A stretch of DNA of 64,000 bases from NCBI RefSeq assembly GCF_011769525.1, contig NZ_CP050440.1, positions 1,799,501-1,863,500 on the forward strand, read 5' to 3'. The notes under the pieces were generated by a model, which was given only the letters and a program-made list of their open reading frames with translations, was not told the DNA's origin and did not search any database. The position numbers were made by a program, and so were the translations under genes. This document shows, in pieces, positions 53,108-61,671 of the stretch (position 1 is its first letter; each line of letters begins with the position of its first letter). Origin of the DNA: Tolypothrix sp. PCC 7910 (lineage in GTDB: Bacteria > Cyanobacteriota > Cyanobacteriia > Cyanobacteriales > Nostocaceae).

Positions 53108-54993
53108 GCCAATTTTGCCAGAGGAACCTCTTCCACCTCCGGTAATTTCTCCAATGCTAGAGGAGTAGATTGACTTGCACCAGATAAGCGTTTTAAAAGA
53201 TTTGGTCTGGGGTCATGTAAAAGGTAGATAATGCGATCGCCTATTTCCCATTCTTGGTTAACTGGCATTACCTGTAAGCGTTGCTCTCGTTCTACCAATA
53301 ACGGTATCAATACTCCAGTCCGAATCTTTTCTTGGATGTGATCATGTTGACTAGTAAATTCCAATTCATTGAGTGTAGTTGTTCCCAACTTCACCTGTCC
53401 CTTATTCAAGTATTCATTCCAAGTTTTGATCGCCAAGTCCGAAACAAAAGCTTGATGTACTTTACTACTAGCAGAAGTACTAGCTTGCGGATCGCGGGGA
53501 AATACTGCTAACACACGCGGCGGATTAAACTCTTCAGCAGCCCGTTGCGCCAAGACAAAATTTACCTCACCATTACTCGTCATCGCCAAAAAAGTACCCA
53601 TAGAGGCTAATCCTGCCTCTTCTAAAACCGCAGTATCTAGGGCACTACTAGCAATCAATCGCAAATTTTGGGCTTCTGCTTGGGCAAAGCAATCTGGGTC
53701 TGTATCAATCATCACTACATTCTCACCCCGTTCTTGGAAGAAGCGGGCAATCAACAGACTCAAAGGATTACAACCCACAATTACAGCACCAGTGGCTTCT
53801 TTTGAGGTGATTTGCAGCCATTTAGCAATCTGTCCGGCTGTGAGTCCTTGGCAGACAACCGTCATGATAATTGTCAAGAAAACCAGGGCTTTAATGGCAT
53901 CACCACCGTTGATCCCCTTCTGTGTCAAGGAAATGGCAAATAAAGAAGCAACCGAAGCCGCCACAATTCCTCTCGGTGCTACCCAGCTTAAAAACAATTT
54001 CTGCCGCCAATTCAGGTCACTATTCCAGGTACACAAGAGAATATTAATTGGTCTGACCACAAACATCAGTACCAAAACCGTGAATAAACTACCCCAACCC
54101 AAAGCAAACACACTGGCAATAGACAAGTCAGCCGCGAGTAAAATAAACAGCACAGAAACGCTGAGAATTGTCAGTTGACCTTTAAAATGTCGCAAAAACC
54201 TTTCTTCTGGTACTGATGAATTAGCAAATACTGCACCCGCCACCACCGTAGTCATGACTCCCGACTCACTGCGGATTGTCTGCGCTAAGGTAAATAGTCC
54301 CCACAGTATTGCCAGTACCACCAAATTTTTCAGTTCAAAGGAAAGAAAATTGGCGCGTTTGAAAATCAAGCTCATCAAATAACCACCAGCTGCGCCAATT
54401 GCGCCCCCAATACTCAGACGCATCAGCAAGCCGGTAATGGCATGAATGGGGTCTACATCGCCATTTAAAATCGTATCCAGTACCACGAAAGCCAAAATAG
54501 CCCCCACAGGGTCAATTAATACCCCTTCGCCTTCTAGAAGCGTTGCTATTTGGCGATCGACATTAATTTGTTTCAGTAGGGGATTAATCACCGTTGGGCC
54601 TGTCACCACGATAATCGAAGCGTAGAGAAAGGCAATACTCCAAGGAAACTCACCCAACCAGTGAGCCGCCATACTACCACCCAGCAGCGTGATCAGTGTT
54701 CCCAAGGTGACGAGCAATTGCAGGCTAACTGAAACTCTCCCCAACTCGCGCAAATCTAGGTTGAGTCCCCCTTCAAACAGAATTATTGCCGTTGCTAGAG
54801 CCACAATCACTTCCAACCCAGTGCCTAGCAAATGGGGATGCAACAGCCCAATCCCATCAGACCCCAGAAAAATGCCCAACAACAGCAACAAAACAATGCT
54901 AGGTACCCGAAGATAGGCAGCCAGCACTTGGGCGCTAATACCTGCAAAAACAGCAGTCACCATCTGTAAGGTGATGTCAAAAGATGCTTCCAT
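53074..54993 (-). CDS. CPA1-type cation/proton antiporter with C-terminal RCK_N domain
   Basis: 639 residues. About twelve membrane helices (1-400) with AIILFEGGLNLDLREL and DPVGAILAFVVLDTILNG (the conserved acidic pair region), as in NhaP/CPA1 antiporters, then a TrkA-N/RCK Rossmann domain (about 405-520, GAVIVGCNPLSLLIARFFQERG; VVMIDTDPD) whose glycine motif is degenerate, and a TrkA-C-like end (to about 600). Expected to exchange Na+ or K+ for H+ at the plasma or thylakoid membrane. Convergent overlap with the cytochrome b-like gene suggests a compact junction without a terminator. Confidence 0.93.
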   Translation of the reverse strand: MEASFDITLQMVTAVFAGISAQVLAAYLRVPSIVLLLLLGIFLGSDGIGLLHPHLLGTGLEVIVALATAIILFEGGLNLDLRELGRVSVSLQLLVTLGTLITLLGGSMAAHWLGEFPWSIAFLYASIIVVTGPTVINPLLKQINVDRQIATLLEGEGVLIDPVGAILAFVVLDTILNGDVDPIHAITGLLMRLSIGGAIGAAGGYLMSLIFKRANFLSFELKNLVVLAILWGLFTLAQTIRSESGVMTTVVAGAVFANSSVPEERFLRHFKGQLTILSVSVLFILLAADLSIASVFALGWGSLFTVLVLMFVVRPINILLCTWNSDLNWRQKLFLSWVAPRGIVAASVASLFAISLTQKGINGGDAIKALVFLTIIMTVVCQGLTAGQIAKWLQITSKEATGAVIVGCNPLSLLIARFFQERGENVVMIDTDPDCFAQAEAQNLRLIASSALDTAVLEEAGLASMGTFLAMTSNGEVNFVLAQRAAEEFNPPRVLAVFPRDPQASTSASSKVHQAFVSDLAIKTWNEYLNKGQVKLGTTTLNELEFTSQHDHIQEKIRTGVLIPLLVEREQRLQVMPVNQEWEIGDRIIYLLHDPRPNLLKRLSGASQSTPLALEKLPEVEEVPLAKLAQLSTSEASGA

Positions 54994-55150
54994 GTTGTAG
55001 ATTTTGAGAGATATATATCAAAATCTTTTGTAAAGAAGAGTAAATATTACCTCTAAAGGGTACAACATCGCACCATTTTCCCCTTGAGAAATTCCATTTT
55101 TTTTTCATACTTAGTTTCTTATATTACTCCATTTCTGATTGGTTGCCAAA

Positions 55151-55262
55151 AGGGGCATTGGGCATTGGTAATTGGTAATTGGTAATTGGTAATTGGTAAT
55201 GGGAATTTCTCCCTTTGTCCCCTTGTCCCCAGTCCCCCAACCCCCAACCCCCAACCCCCAAC
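55151..55262. repeat. STRR repeats (GGTAATT and CCCCCAA types)
   Basis: Five GGTAATT heptamers (55163-55200) then CCCCTTGT/CCCCAGT and four CCCCCAA units (55234-55262), upstream of the tRNA. The other part of 54994-55362 holds the antiporter upstream region, AT-rich and without a gene. Confidence 0.85.
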
Positions 55263-55362
55263 TTAACTAAAAGAAATTTTTTTGCCAAAACTGTTGACAG
55301 CATCTGAAAAATTAGTTAATTTATAAAAGGTCTGAGTCCGAAGCGCTCACAGCGCCTAATGC

Positions 55363-55435
55363 GCCCCCATCGTCTAGAGGCCTAGGACACCTCCCTTTCA
55401 CGGAGGTAACGGGGATTCGAATTCCCCTGGGGGTA
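55363..55435 (+). tRNA. trnE-UUC: tRNA-Glu (TTC)
   Basis: 73-nt tRNA. Acceptor stem GCCCCCA (55363-55369) pairs with TGGGGGT (55428-55434), discriminator A55435, no encoded CCA. The anticodon stem CCTCC/GGAGG holds the loop CTTTCAC with anticodon TTC at 55397-55399, and the T arm GGGGATTCGAATTCCCC is perfect. Besides translation, tRNA-Glu is the donor for haem and chlorophyll synthesis. Confidence 0.98.
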
Positions 55436-55490
55436 TTGAAAAGAAAACTCAACTGGAAAAAGTTGATTTTCGTTCATCCGCTAAAATAGA

Positions 55491-55530
55491 AAACCTATCT
55501 TGTAATGATGTGAATCAAGATAGGTTTTTT
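55491..55530 (+). terminator. terminator of tRNA-Glu
   Basis: AAACCTATCTT (55491-55501) and AAGATAGGTTT (55517-55527) with a 15-nt loop and T run, 56 bases after the tRNA. Confidence 0.9.
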
Positions 55531-55544
55531 ATTTTTTAGTAGAT

Positions 55545-56135
55545 TTAATTGCTTAACTGTTGTACTCGTTGGTAAACAGCTAAAAGATTTGATTGCAGAT
55601 CCTTGCTGAGGCGATTCTCAATGATTGTTACTGGCATTGTGAGTTTCGGCCAAACTTCAATTGTGTAGCAAAGATTGGTACCCATCACATCACCACAGGG
55701 ATAAGGTTCTAAGCGCCAACTACCAGAAAAGCCTTTAAAATCTCCTTCTACCATGCGGAAGTTAATTTCTTTGGGGAAATATTCTTCCAAGTCCAAAACA
55801 ACACGCGCACAAAAGTTGAAGTTGAGTAAGCGCTGTGAACCTACTTGTTCTAGGCGAATCCCACCTTCAGGATGCTCTAAGCGCCGACTTTTCGCCAGGT
55901 TGGGAATGAAGTCAACTAATGCTTCATAATCCGTTAGCACTTTCCAGATTTTTTCGATTGGTTGGGGTATCTGGATTTTGGCGGTGATTTGTCGTTGTCG
56001 TTCGGCGATTTTTGCAATTTGGATATCTACAGATGGTTCAACACCTGTACTCACAGCCAAATTTGGTTCTTGGTTGGTTTCGTCACTAGTGGCGTTGAAG
56101 TTAACGCCGACTGTCGTGTTAGGTTGTTCAGTCAC
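55545..56135 (-). CDS. SRPBCC family protein (COQ10/polyketide cyclase-like)
   Basis: 196 residues. An acidic N-terminal segment (1-40) precedes a START/SRPBCC fold: RQITAKIQIPQPIEKIWKVLTDYEALVDFIPNL, then SRRLEHPEGGIRLEQVG, and FKGFSGSWRLEPYP. Such domains bind hydrophobic ligands (quinones, lipids, pigments). It begins with GTG at 56133-56135 and its first bases overlap the stop of the upstream sensor gene by 8 bp, so translation is coupled. Members are common in cyanobacteria; the ligand is not known. The pairing with a histidine-kinase-like gene hints at ligand sensing, but this is inference. Confidence 0.88.
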   Translation of the reverse strand: MTEQPNTTVGVNFNATSDETNQEPNLAVSTGVEPSVDIQIAKIAERQRQITAKIQIPQPIEKIWKVLTDYEALVDFIPNLAKSRRLEHPEGGIRLEQVGSQRLLNFNFCARVVLDLEEYFPKEINFRMVEGDFKGFSGSWRLEPYPCGDVMGTNLCYTIEVWPKLTMPVTIIENRLSKDLQSNLLAVYQRVQQLSN

Positions 56136-58191
56136 TTTCCGAATATGTTTTGCTTTCGTCAGAAAACTGGGGCAACGTAAAGGTAAAGCAAATTTTACTC
56201 AGATCGGAATCTGCAATTTGCGTACTCTCAACACTAATTGTCCCATTTAAATGCTGCACTAGGGACTTGGCGAGAGCCAAACCCAAACCAGTCCCAGGAG
56301 TCCAGCGTCCTTTACCGCGACGGAATTTGTCGAAGATATAAGTCGCTTCTTGCTGAGAAATCCCGCGGCCGATATTAGTCACCTTAATAATAACTTGATC
56401 CACCGATTGATTAACTTGGTGAGTGGCTTCTAAATCGACAATGCTTTCAGTCTCTGAATATTTACAAGCATTAGTTAATAACTCTTGTAAGATGCGGTCA
56501 AAACTTTCAATTTCAGTTTGTAGTTTTAATGACTGCTCTGGTAAGTCTAGGTTAATACTTAATCCTTTATCTGTCAGCTTTGTGGCAAAAGAGGCTGCTA
56601 AATCTTGAATGCGTCTATTTAAATCAATACTTTCAAATTGTGGTGTTGCTTGTTGCGACTCTAGCTTTTGCAGTGTCAGTAAGTCATTAATGAGATTAAT
56701 TTCTTTAGTACATTCCTGCTCTAAAATATCGAAATATCTATTTTGGCGATCCGGTGTTATACCTGGCAAACGTAGATTGCGAATTGACATCAGCATATTT
56801 GTCAGCGGATAGCGTAGGCGATCGCTCATATTGCTCAAAAATTCATCTTTGAGTTCATTGAGTTCTCGCAACTGCTCTACATATTGCCTGGTTCGTTCGT
56901 GCAATTTGGCTTGTAGTTCTAAGCTACTTTGGAGTTTGGCTGTGCGCTCATCTACCAAATTTTGCACTTGTCGCAATGTCTGTGACTGGATAATGGCATT
57001 GCTTACTTGAGCGCATACCATTTCTACCAGATTTAATTCTGCTGATTGCCAATTGCGAGCTACTGTTTGTTGTAGAACTAAAAAGCCTAATATTTTGCCT
57101 TGACTTTCTAATGGCATTAACAGCACTGCGGGAAACTGCTCTACAGCAAACAATGGCGCAACTGCCAAAATTTCTGTTTGTTCTGTATAGTCATCAATTA
57201 CTACTGGTTTGCCAAAGTCTATAAATACCCGCTGGCATAAACCACAGTCGGAAATAGCAAAGGATTGGTCTTGTAAGCTATCTAATGCACTACTAGACCC
57301 ATTTTGGCTATCTCGAGTCCATTGTCTTACTACAGTAGCTTTGGCATTGGGAATTTGCTTTTTAGACCGAGTTCTAAATAAAGGATCTGTATATTTTAAT
57401 GTAATAAACAAACCCCTATCTGCTTGGAGAGATTCAGCAGTAGAAGCGATCGCCAACTGGAGCATTTGATTTAACTCCAAGTTGCTGCGACTGAGTATAG
57501 TTAATTGCTTGATTAAGTTTTGGTGTTGGTGACTCTGTTGTAAATGCTGCTGTTGAGTCGCTATTAGTTGTGCTTGGGCTACTTGTGAAAAAGCGATCGC
57601 GCAAACAGACTCTATACCTTTGAGTAATTGCTGTTCTGACTTAGTCCAATCATGAGATTGAAACTTAATCAGGCTAATTACCCCGTTGTTTTTCCCCTGA
57701 AAGCGCGTAGGAATTGCCAAAACAGCTTTAATTGGGAGTGGCAAAGATTGGCAACCAAGTTCGAGACTTTGTTGAATTGTCGAAATATCCTCAATATTTA
57801 ATGGTTCAGCCGCACATTGAACTACATTGAGTTCCATGAGCAATTGTTCCATCGAAAATACTTCGTTTGATTGCGGCAAACCTAAATATTCCTCATGGCA
57901 CCAATTACCGCTAGTTACTTCACTGGATGCCTCGCTCATTACTGTAATCAAGCAACAATCTACCTGAAAAGCTACTCCGAGTAACTTGGCCAATTCTTGC
58001 AGCATTAAAACCGTCGCTGGTGTGGTAGCGACAATTTGATTAATTTGTTGTGACAACTGGTGGGTTGTTTCTTGCGGATGCTGCATCAGCTTGACTGGGT
58101 ATGATTGTAGTCGATCTACGTCATCTGGGCACTGTGGCGGCGATGATAAACGCTTTTTCATTCCTGGCACGCTCTTGGATAACGACCCCAT
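56128..58191 (-). CDS. GAF-domain sensor, histidine kinase-like, phosphoacceptor His replaced
   Basis: 687 residues from ATG 58191 (GTG at 58200 also in frame). Two GAF-like domains (about 55-205 and 235-400), a coiled coil (about 405-450), a HisKA-like region and a HATPase domain (about 540-680). The H-box reads FLSNMSDRLRYPL where SHELRTPL is expected, so the acceptor His is Asp (about residue 457). The N box LQELLTNACKYSE and G2 box GTGLGLALAKSL are good; the G1 box VTNIGRGI has Asn for Asp. It is thus likely a pseudokinase or a sensor that does not autophosphorylate conventionally. No transmembrane segment, cytosolic. Overlaps the SRPBCC gene by 8 bp, one operon. Confidence 0.9.
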   Translation of the reverse strand: MGSLSKSVPGMKKRLSSPPQCPDDVDRLQSYPVKLMQHPQETTHQLSQQINQIVATTPATVLMLQELAKLLGVAFQVDCCLITVMSEASSEVTSGNWCHEEYLGLPQSNEVFSMEQLLMELNVVQCAAEPLNIEDISTIQQSLELGCQSLPLPIKAVLAIPTRFQGKNNGVISLIKFQSHDWTKSEQQLLKGIESVCAIAFSQVAQAQLIATQQQHLQQSHQHQNLIKQLTILSRSNLELNQMLQLAIASTAESLQADRGLFITLKYTDPLFRTRSKKQIPNAKATVVRQWTRDSQNGSSSALDSLQDQSFAISDCGLCQRVFIDFGKPVVIDDYTEQTEILAVAPLFAVEQFPAVLLMPLESQGKILGFLVLQQTVARNWQSAELNLVEMVCAQVSNAIIQSQTLRQVQNLVDERTAKLQSSLELQAKLHERTRQYVEQLRELNELKDEFLSNMSDRLRYPLTNMLMSIRNLRLPGITPDRQNRYFDILEQECTKEINLINDLLTLQKLESQQATPQFESIDLNRRIQDLAASFATKLTDKGLSINLDLPEQSLKLQTEIESFDRILQELLTNACKYSETESIVDLEATHQVNQSVDQVIIKVTNIGRGISQQEATYIFDKFRRGKGRWTPGTGLGLALAKSLVQHLNGTISVESTQIADSDLSKICFTFTLPQFSDESKTYSESD

Positions 58192-59096
58192 GTTTTGCAC
58201 CCAACCTCTTGGCTTAATTCTTCACCCTTAGTTTTTTAGTGCACCCTGACGAATTGCAAATCTTTTGTAAAGACTTTCTCTCACCTGTTATAGCCCTTTT
58301 CTATTTCAGATGACCAAGTTTTTGGTATATTAAACGAATTTTTACACAAGTAACGAGAATACCTAGGATATACTAAAATCCCTTTGTTAGAGAAGGTCTA
58401 ACGGTTTGGGGTTAAGTTAATTTACTAACTTTGAGATAGGATATCCTGTCTGTAACTATACATAAACCGTAATTTCTCTGGAATTGAGGCAAAAAGTCAA
58501 CCTTGTACTCAGTGGTATTACTGAGTACAATTCGGGGAAAAAATTATATTTTTTTCTCAAACTCATGACTCAGCGAGCTAACCAATTGATTCGGTCTAGC
58601 TGTCAGTATAATTACGATTTAGGAAAAGCCTGAGCAATAATTTTGATAGCTTCTGCATAACAGCATTGTGCTGTATCTACGTATTGTTGCTTAACTCCTA
58701 TGGTCGATAATCCTATATTTAATATGCTGATGATTTCTATCTGTCAAGTGATGTGAAACCCCCTGTGACTCAAGTGTTGTTTATATTGAGTTGCACTCAG
58801 ATAGCACATATCTAAAAGTCGATGTGACTATTGTAGAGTCTGATTTTTGGCTTTGTAGTTCTCTAATTTATCGCCGCTAATACTGGCTCTGATCACTGGC
58901 GAAATCAATAACGAGTGAAAGAGAGCAATCTGTATCAATATAGATGAATTTTTCTATGAAAATTGATAACTATATAATTAATTTAAAATAATTATTTATA
59001 GAATGATAGCCTCTGTATCATTTTAGATTCCGCTTCACAATGAATGCAGCCTAGTTGCCCGGATGAGTAACTAGGCTGCATTCCGGTAATAAAAAG
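58192..59096. other. 905-bp region without a supported gene
   Basis: AT-rich. Hairpins: GTTAGA/TCTAAC (58386-58391 and 58397-58402) and a perfect 10-bp stem TTGTACTCAG (58503-58512) / CTGAGTACAA (58521-58530) followed by an A/T-rich tract with T8 about 20 bases on. The first hundred bases are the promoter region of the sensor gene. No open frame longer than about 60 codons has coding character. A small RNA ending at the 58503 stem is possible but unsupported. Confidence 0.5.
59042..59083 (-). terminator. 15-bp hairpin after the RHH-like gene
   Basis: GAATGCAGCCTAGTT (59042-59056) and AACTAGGCTGCATTC (59069-59083) are perfectly complementary around a 12-nt loop, 13 bases beyond the stop of the minus-strand gene. 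The T run is missing, so it may act as a stability element. Confidence 0.75.
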
Positions 59097-59432
59097 CTAT
59101 CCAGCCAAACTCTCGATACTCAGAGGTACCATATCGCCATTTCTGGTGAATCCTAAAAGCATCGGTTGTTGTGGCTGAATGATTTGACCTGTTAGTACAC
59201 AACGTTCTTCTTGTTGAGCTGTGGCTGCTATGCTCGCTCGAATATCAGTCTTTGAAAATCGCGGTTTCCACTCACCTGATTTTTGCTGCACATAATTCCA
59301 GAGGATATCGCGAATGAGAGCTTGATATCCTTGATTGCCAGCGATATCTTTCAGTTTATCTTTAAGTTCCCGTTCTAAACGGATGCTGGTAACTTCCATA
59401 TCGGTGGTTGGGGTGCGAGCGATTGTATGCAT
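59097..59432 (-). CDS. ribbon-helix-helix-like conserved protein
   Basis: 111 residues. MEVTSIRLERELKDKLKDIAGNQGYQALIRDILWNYVQQ (about residues 12-50) reads like a ribbon-helix-helix DNA-binding fold. The C-terminal part (FSKTDIRASIAATAQQEERCVLTGQIIQPQQPMLLGFTRNGD) includes a single-Cys VLTGQ stretch of unknown role. Conserved-looking in cyanobacteria but no named function known to me. Strong hairpin downstream, ATG at 59430-59432. No toxin gene adjoins it, so it is not an obvious antitoxin. Confidence 0.75.
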   Translation of the reverse strand: MHTIARTPTTDMEVTSIRLERELKDKLKDIAGNQGYQALIRDILWNYVQQKSGEWKPRFSKTDIRASIAATAQQEERCVLTGQIIQPQQPMLLGFTRNGDMVPLSIESLAG

Positions 59433-59777
59433 GACTTTTTCTCCTTCAAGGTATAGACAGGATAGTAATACAAGTGTAGTATGTTTAAAGGAATGTTCAA
59501 TAGGTGAAATTTTTCTGTGAAATCCATTTTCCCCATCTCTACTTCTTTAGGTGCTACCAACTGCCGAGCCAGTCTGGAATCAGCATCTTTGGGAGTGGAG
59601 TATCTTTTTATGGGTAATGGTGGCCAACATCAGCAAATCACAGAGAGTATTTATGATTTTAGAAATATCAGCATTGATGTGCTGAATGCAAAACCACAAC
59701 CAGGCGTAAGAAGCGGGAGGTACAGGTAGAGCAATACTGTACCAATAAAGACCAGAAGATTTAGAGGTCAATTTCCC

Positions 59778-59814
59778 ACCCCCGCTTCAGCTAAAGAAGA
59801 AGCGGGGGTTTTTT
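59778..59814 (+). terminator. strong plus-strand terminator without an assigned gene
   Basis: ACCCCCGCTTC (59778-59788) and GAAGCGGGGGT (59799-59809) around a 10-nt loop, then T6. It has the orientation of the plus strand, but between 59433 and 59777 I find no convincing plus-strand gene. It may end a small RNA, be a relic of a mobile-element end, or simply insulate the HNH gene. Confidence 0.85.
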
Positions 59815-59830
59815 AATAAGGAGTAAAGCT

Positions 59831-60196
59831 GTGACAAGCGTGATGCTAGTGTTAGAGCCATCAAGAGTGGTCTTTTCTCCAAATTACTTGCCACGATTTT
59901 GGATGAAGAGAGTTAAGTTACAAAACCGCCCATCAGGAGCATTGTTGCGGCGAAGCTATCATAGTTGCCAAGATTACGGTAGGAACAAACCTTTCACACT
60001 AAAACGCGTAATTTGGCGATCGCACGGCGGCCATTACAAATGGAATAACCTAGTCATAGCTTGTAAAAAATCTCACCCTTATAAAGGGAATTGCACCCCG
60101 AGGATGCATCTGCGTAATCAACCGAAGCCACCAGGCTATCAGGCGATTTCTATTGCCCAAGAGTTCTGGATAAATATGCAAGCCAACCTGGAATAG
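59831..60196 (+). CDS. degenerate HNH-endonuclease-like protein
   Basis: 121 residues. The start VMLVLEPSRVVFSPNYLP and the end PPGYQAISIAQEFW match a family of cyanobacterial HNH nucleases of about 165 residues that I recall, but about 45-50 residues after NYLP are missing and the HNH core is eroded: CQDYGRNKPFTLKRVIWRSHGG has Tyr for the second Cys and Lys-Arg for the Asp-His pair, and ACKKSHPYKGN has lost the second Cys pair. Nuclease activity is therefore unlikely. The frame is intact. GTG 59831 is favoured by AAGGAG at 59818-59823. The alr0857-type gene starts 16 bases after, probably in one transcript. Confidence 0.75.
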   Translation: MTSVMLVLEPSRVVFSPNYLPRFWMKRVKLQNRPSGALLRRSYHSCQDYGRNKPFTLKRVIWRSHGGHYKWNNLVIACKKSHPYKGNCTPRMHLRNQPKPPGYQAISIAQEFWINMQANLE

Positions 60197-60212
60197 CAGG
60201 AGAGCAGAAGGA

Positions 60213-60602
60213 ATGTTGAAATTAACTTACACTGAAAGGAGTTTTCACTTAGAGTGCCTCAGCTTATCGCTTGAGGAGTGGGTAGCACAACGAGTAGTAT
60301 TGGCAATGCGAGTTGGTCAATCTCTCCATGTTGAACCCAGCACTGCTTCCTTTTTGCTACCTGCGGATTTACCAGGTTTAGAAATGCTGGAGGCGGCGAT
60401 CAAACGCCATGATACCGAAATTATGGCTTTATCTCGCTGTGATGCGGAATATATGGAAGTGACACTGCGGGGTTCTTGGTTGTCTGATGGTACACAAGAA
60501 GCAGTAGGTGTATTTGTCACCACTATGAGCGATCGCACTGAGTTCTTCTTGCATAAAATTTGGCAAGAAGCCCAAGCTTGTGCGTCGGCTTTGAGTGAGT
60601 AG
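60213..60602 (+). CDS. alr0857-family conserved protein
   Basis: 129 residues: MLKLTYTERSFHLECLSLSLEEWVAQRVVLAMRVGQSLHVEP, then ASFLLPADLPGLEMLEAAI and FVTTMSDRTEFFLHKIWQEAQACASAL. I recognise it as the alr0857-type family of cyanobacteria, function unknown. No signal peptide or membrane segment. ATG 60213 follows AGGAG (60198-60202). It follows the degenerate HNH gene closely and is followed by a long repeat block. Confidence 0.85.
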   Translation: MLKLTYTERSFHLECLSLSLEEWVAQRVVLAMRVGQSLHVEPSTASFLLPADLPGLEMLEAAIKRHDTEIMALSRCDAEYMEVTLRGSWLSDGTQEAVGVFVTTMSDRTEFFLHKIWQEAQACASALSE

Positions 60603-60750
60603 GGGTTGGGGATTGGGGACTGGGGACTGGGGACTGGGGATTGGGGACTGGGGACAAGGGGAAAGGGGACTGGGAACAAGGGGAAAGGGGAAAGGGGAAC
60701 AAACACCCATTACCCATTACCCCATGCCCAATGCCCAATGCCCCATGCCC
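60603..60750. repeat. STRR block (GGGGACT, GGGGAAA, ATTACCC, TGCCCA types)
   Basis: 148 bases of heptamer/octamer repeats: about eight GGGGACT/GGGGATT units, GGGGAAA units, then ATTACCC and GCCCAAT units. Open frames over it in every reading frame are artefacts. Confidence 0.9.
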
Positions 60751-60751
60751 A

Positions 60752-61627
60752 TCACCTTTGCATTTCCAATAGTTCGGGAACTGTGACAAATCGGTAGCCT
60801 TGCTTTTTGAGTCCGCTAATGATTTCGGGCAAGGCTTCTACTGTTCTTTTGCGATCGCCTCCGCCGTCGTGCATCAATACTATAGATCCGGGTTTGGCAT
60901 CTCTTAAGACATTTTTGATGAATACTTCATATTTAGCACGCGGATCGGTATCGGCGGAAGTTTGCGACCACATGACTACTGCGGATTTTTGGCTTTTGGC
61001 GTAAGCTGCTAGTCCGTTGTTTAACACGCCTCCGGGGGGACGAAACAGACTAGTTTTTACTCCTGTGGTTTTGTAGATGAGTTCATTTGTGCGCTCAATT
61101 TCACTTTTGGCTGTGGCTGCATCCATGCGGCGATACCAATGATGCCAAGTATGATTACCAATGGCGTGTCCTTGGGCTACTACTTGTTTCGCAATTTCGG
61201 GATTGGCTTGTAAAGCTTGTCCTACCCAAAAGAATGTGGCTTTGACATTATTTTGCTTGAGAATATCCAGCATTTGTAATGTAGTTTTGGGCCAAGGGCC
61301 ATCATCAATGCTCAAGGCAATAACTTTCTCGTTATTGTTAGGTTGAACATGATACACAGTTTGTCCCTGAAACTTTTCTGGAACGCTAAAAGTGAGGTTT
61401 TCTACTTTAGCTGGTGACTGTGATTGTGGTTTATCTTCGCTAGTTGTCTTTTGTTGCGGAACTTGTACAGCGTGAAGTTGACTAGTTAGCTGCTTGGTGT
61501 TGGATTGTGGAGAAATACTTGCTGGGGTAAAACTGCAAGCTGTTACTGAAAATGCGATTGCCACTCCACTAATTATCTTTTGTCGCTGGTATTGATTGTG
61601 TGTCACATCAGGGGGCCAAAAACTCAC
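60752..61627 (-). CDS. polysaccharide deacetylase (NodB-like), probable lipoprotein
   Basis: 291 residues. Carbohydrate esterase family 4: ALSIDDGPWPKTTLQMLDIL (Asp pair), ATFFWVGQAL, GHAIGNHTWHHWYRRM (metal His pair), TSLFRPPGGVLN and GSIVLMHDGGGDRKRT. The metal and catalytic residues are in place, so it probably deacetylates peptidoglycan or chitin-like polymers at the cell surface. The N-terminal hydrophobic segment QKIISGVAIAFSVTACSF holds a lipobox (SVTAC), so it is likely a lipoprotein. The start is GTG 61627; another GTG at 61606 would remove seven residues. Confidence 0.93.
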   Translation of the reverse strand: MSFWPPDVTHNQYQRQKIISGVAIAFSVTACSFTPASISPQSNTKQLTSQLHAVQVPQQKTTSEDKPQSQSPAKVENLTFSVPEKFQGQTVYHVQPNNNEKVIALSIDDGPWPKTTLQMLDILKQNNVKATFFWVGQALQANPEIAKQVVAQGHAIGNHTWHHWYRRMDAATAKSEIERTNELIYKTTGVKTSLFRPPGGVLNNGLAAYAKSQKSAVVMWSQTSADTDPRAKYEVFIKNVLRDAKPGSIVLMHDGGGDRKRTVEALPEIISGLKKQGYRFVTVPELLEMQR

Positions 61628-61671
61628 ACCATCATAAGCGGCAAGTTTTACTTTGTAATGAAGTTGATGAG

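Noticed and set aside
55545-56135. SRPBCC gene as polyketide cyclase belonging to the NRPS
   Set aside because: It is 22 kb from the NRPS and coupled to a sensor gene; no polyketide gene in the window.
59517-59729. 70-residue plus-strand frame before the 59778 terminator
   Set aside because: GTG start without ribosome-binding site, no homology recognised; kept only as a possible small-RNA locus.
60429-60797. Four short open frames rich in Gly, Pro and Trp over the repeat block
   Set aside because: They are translations of STRR heptamers in all frames.
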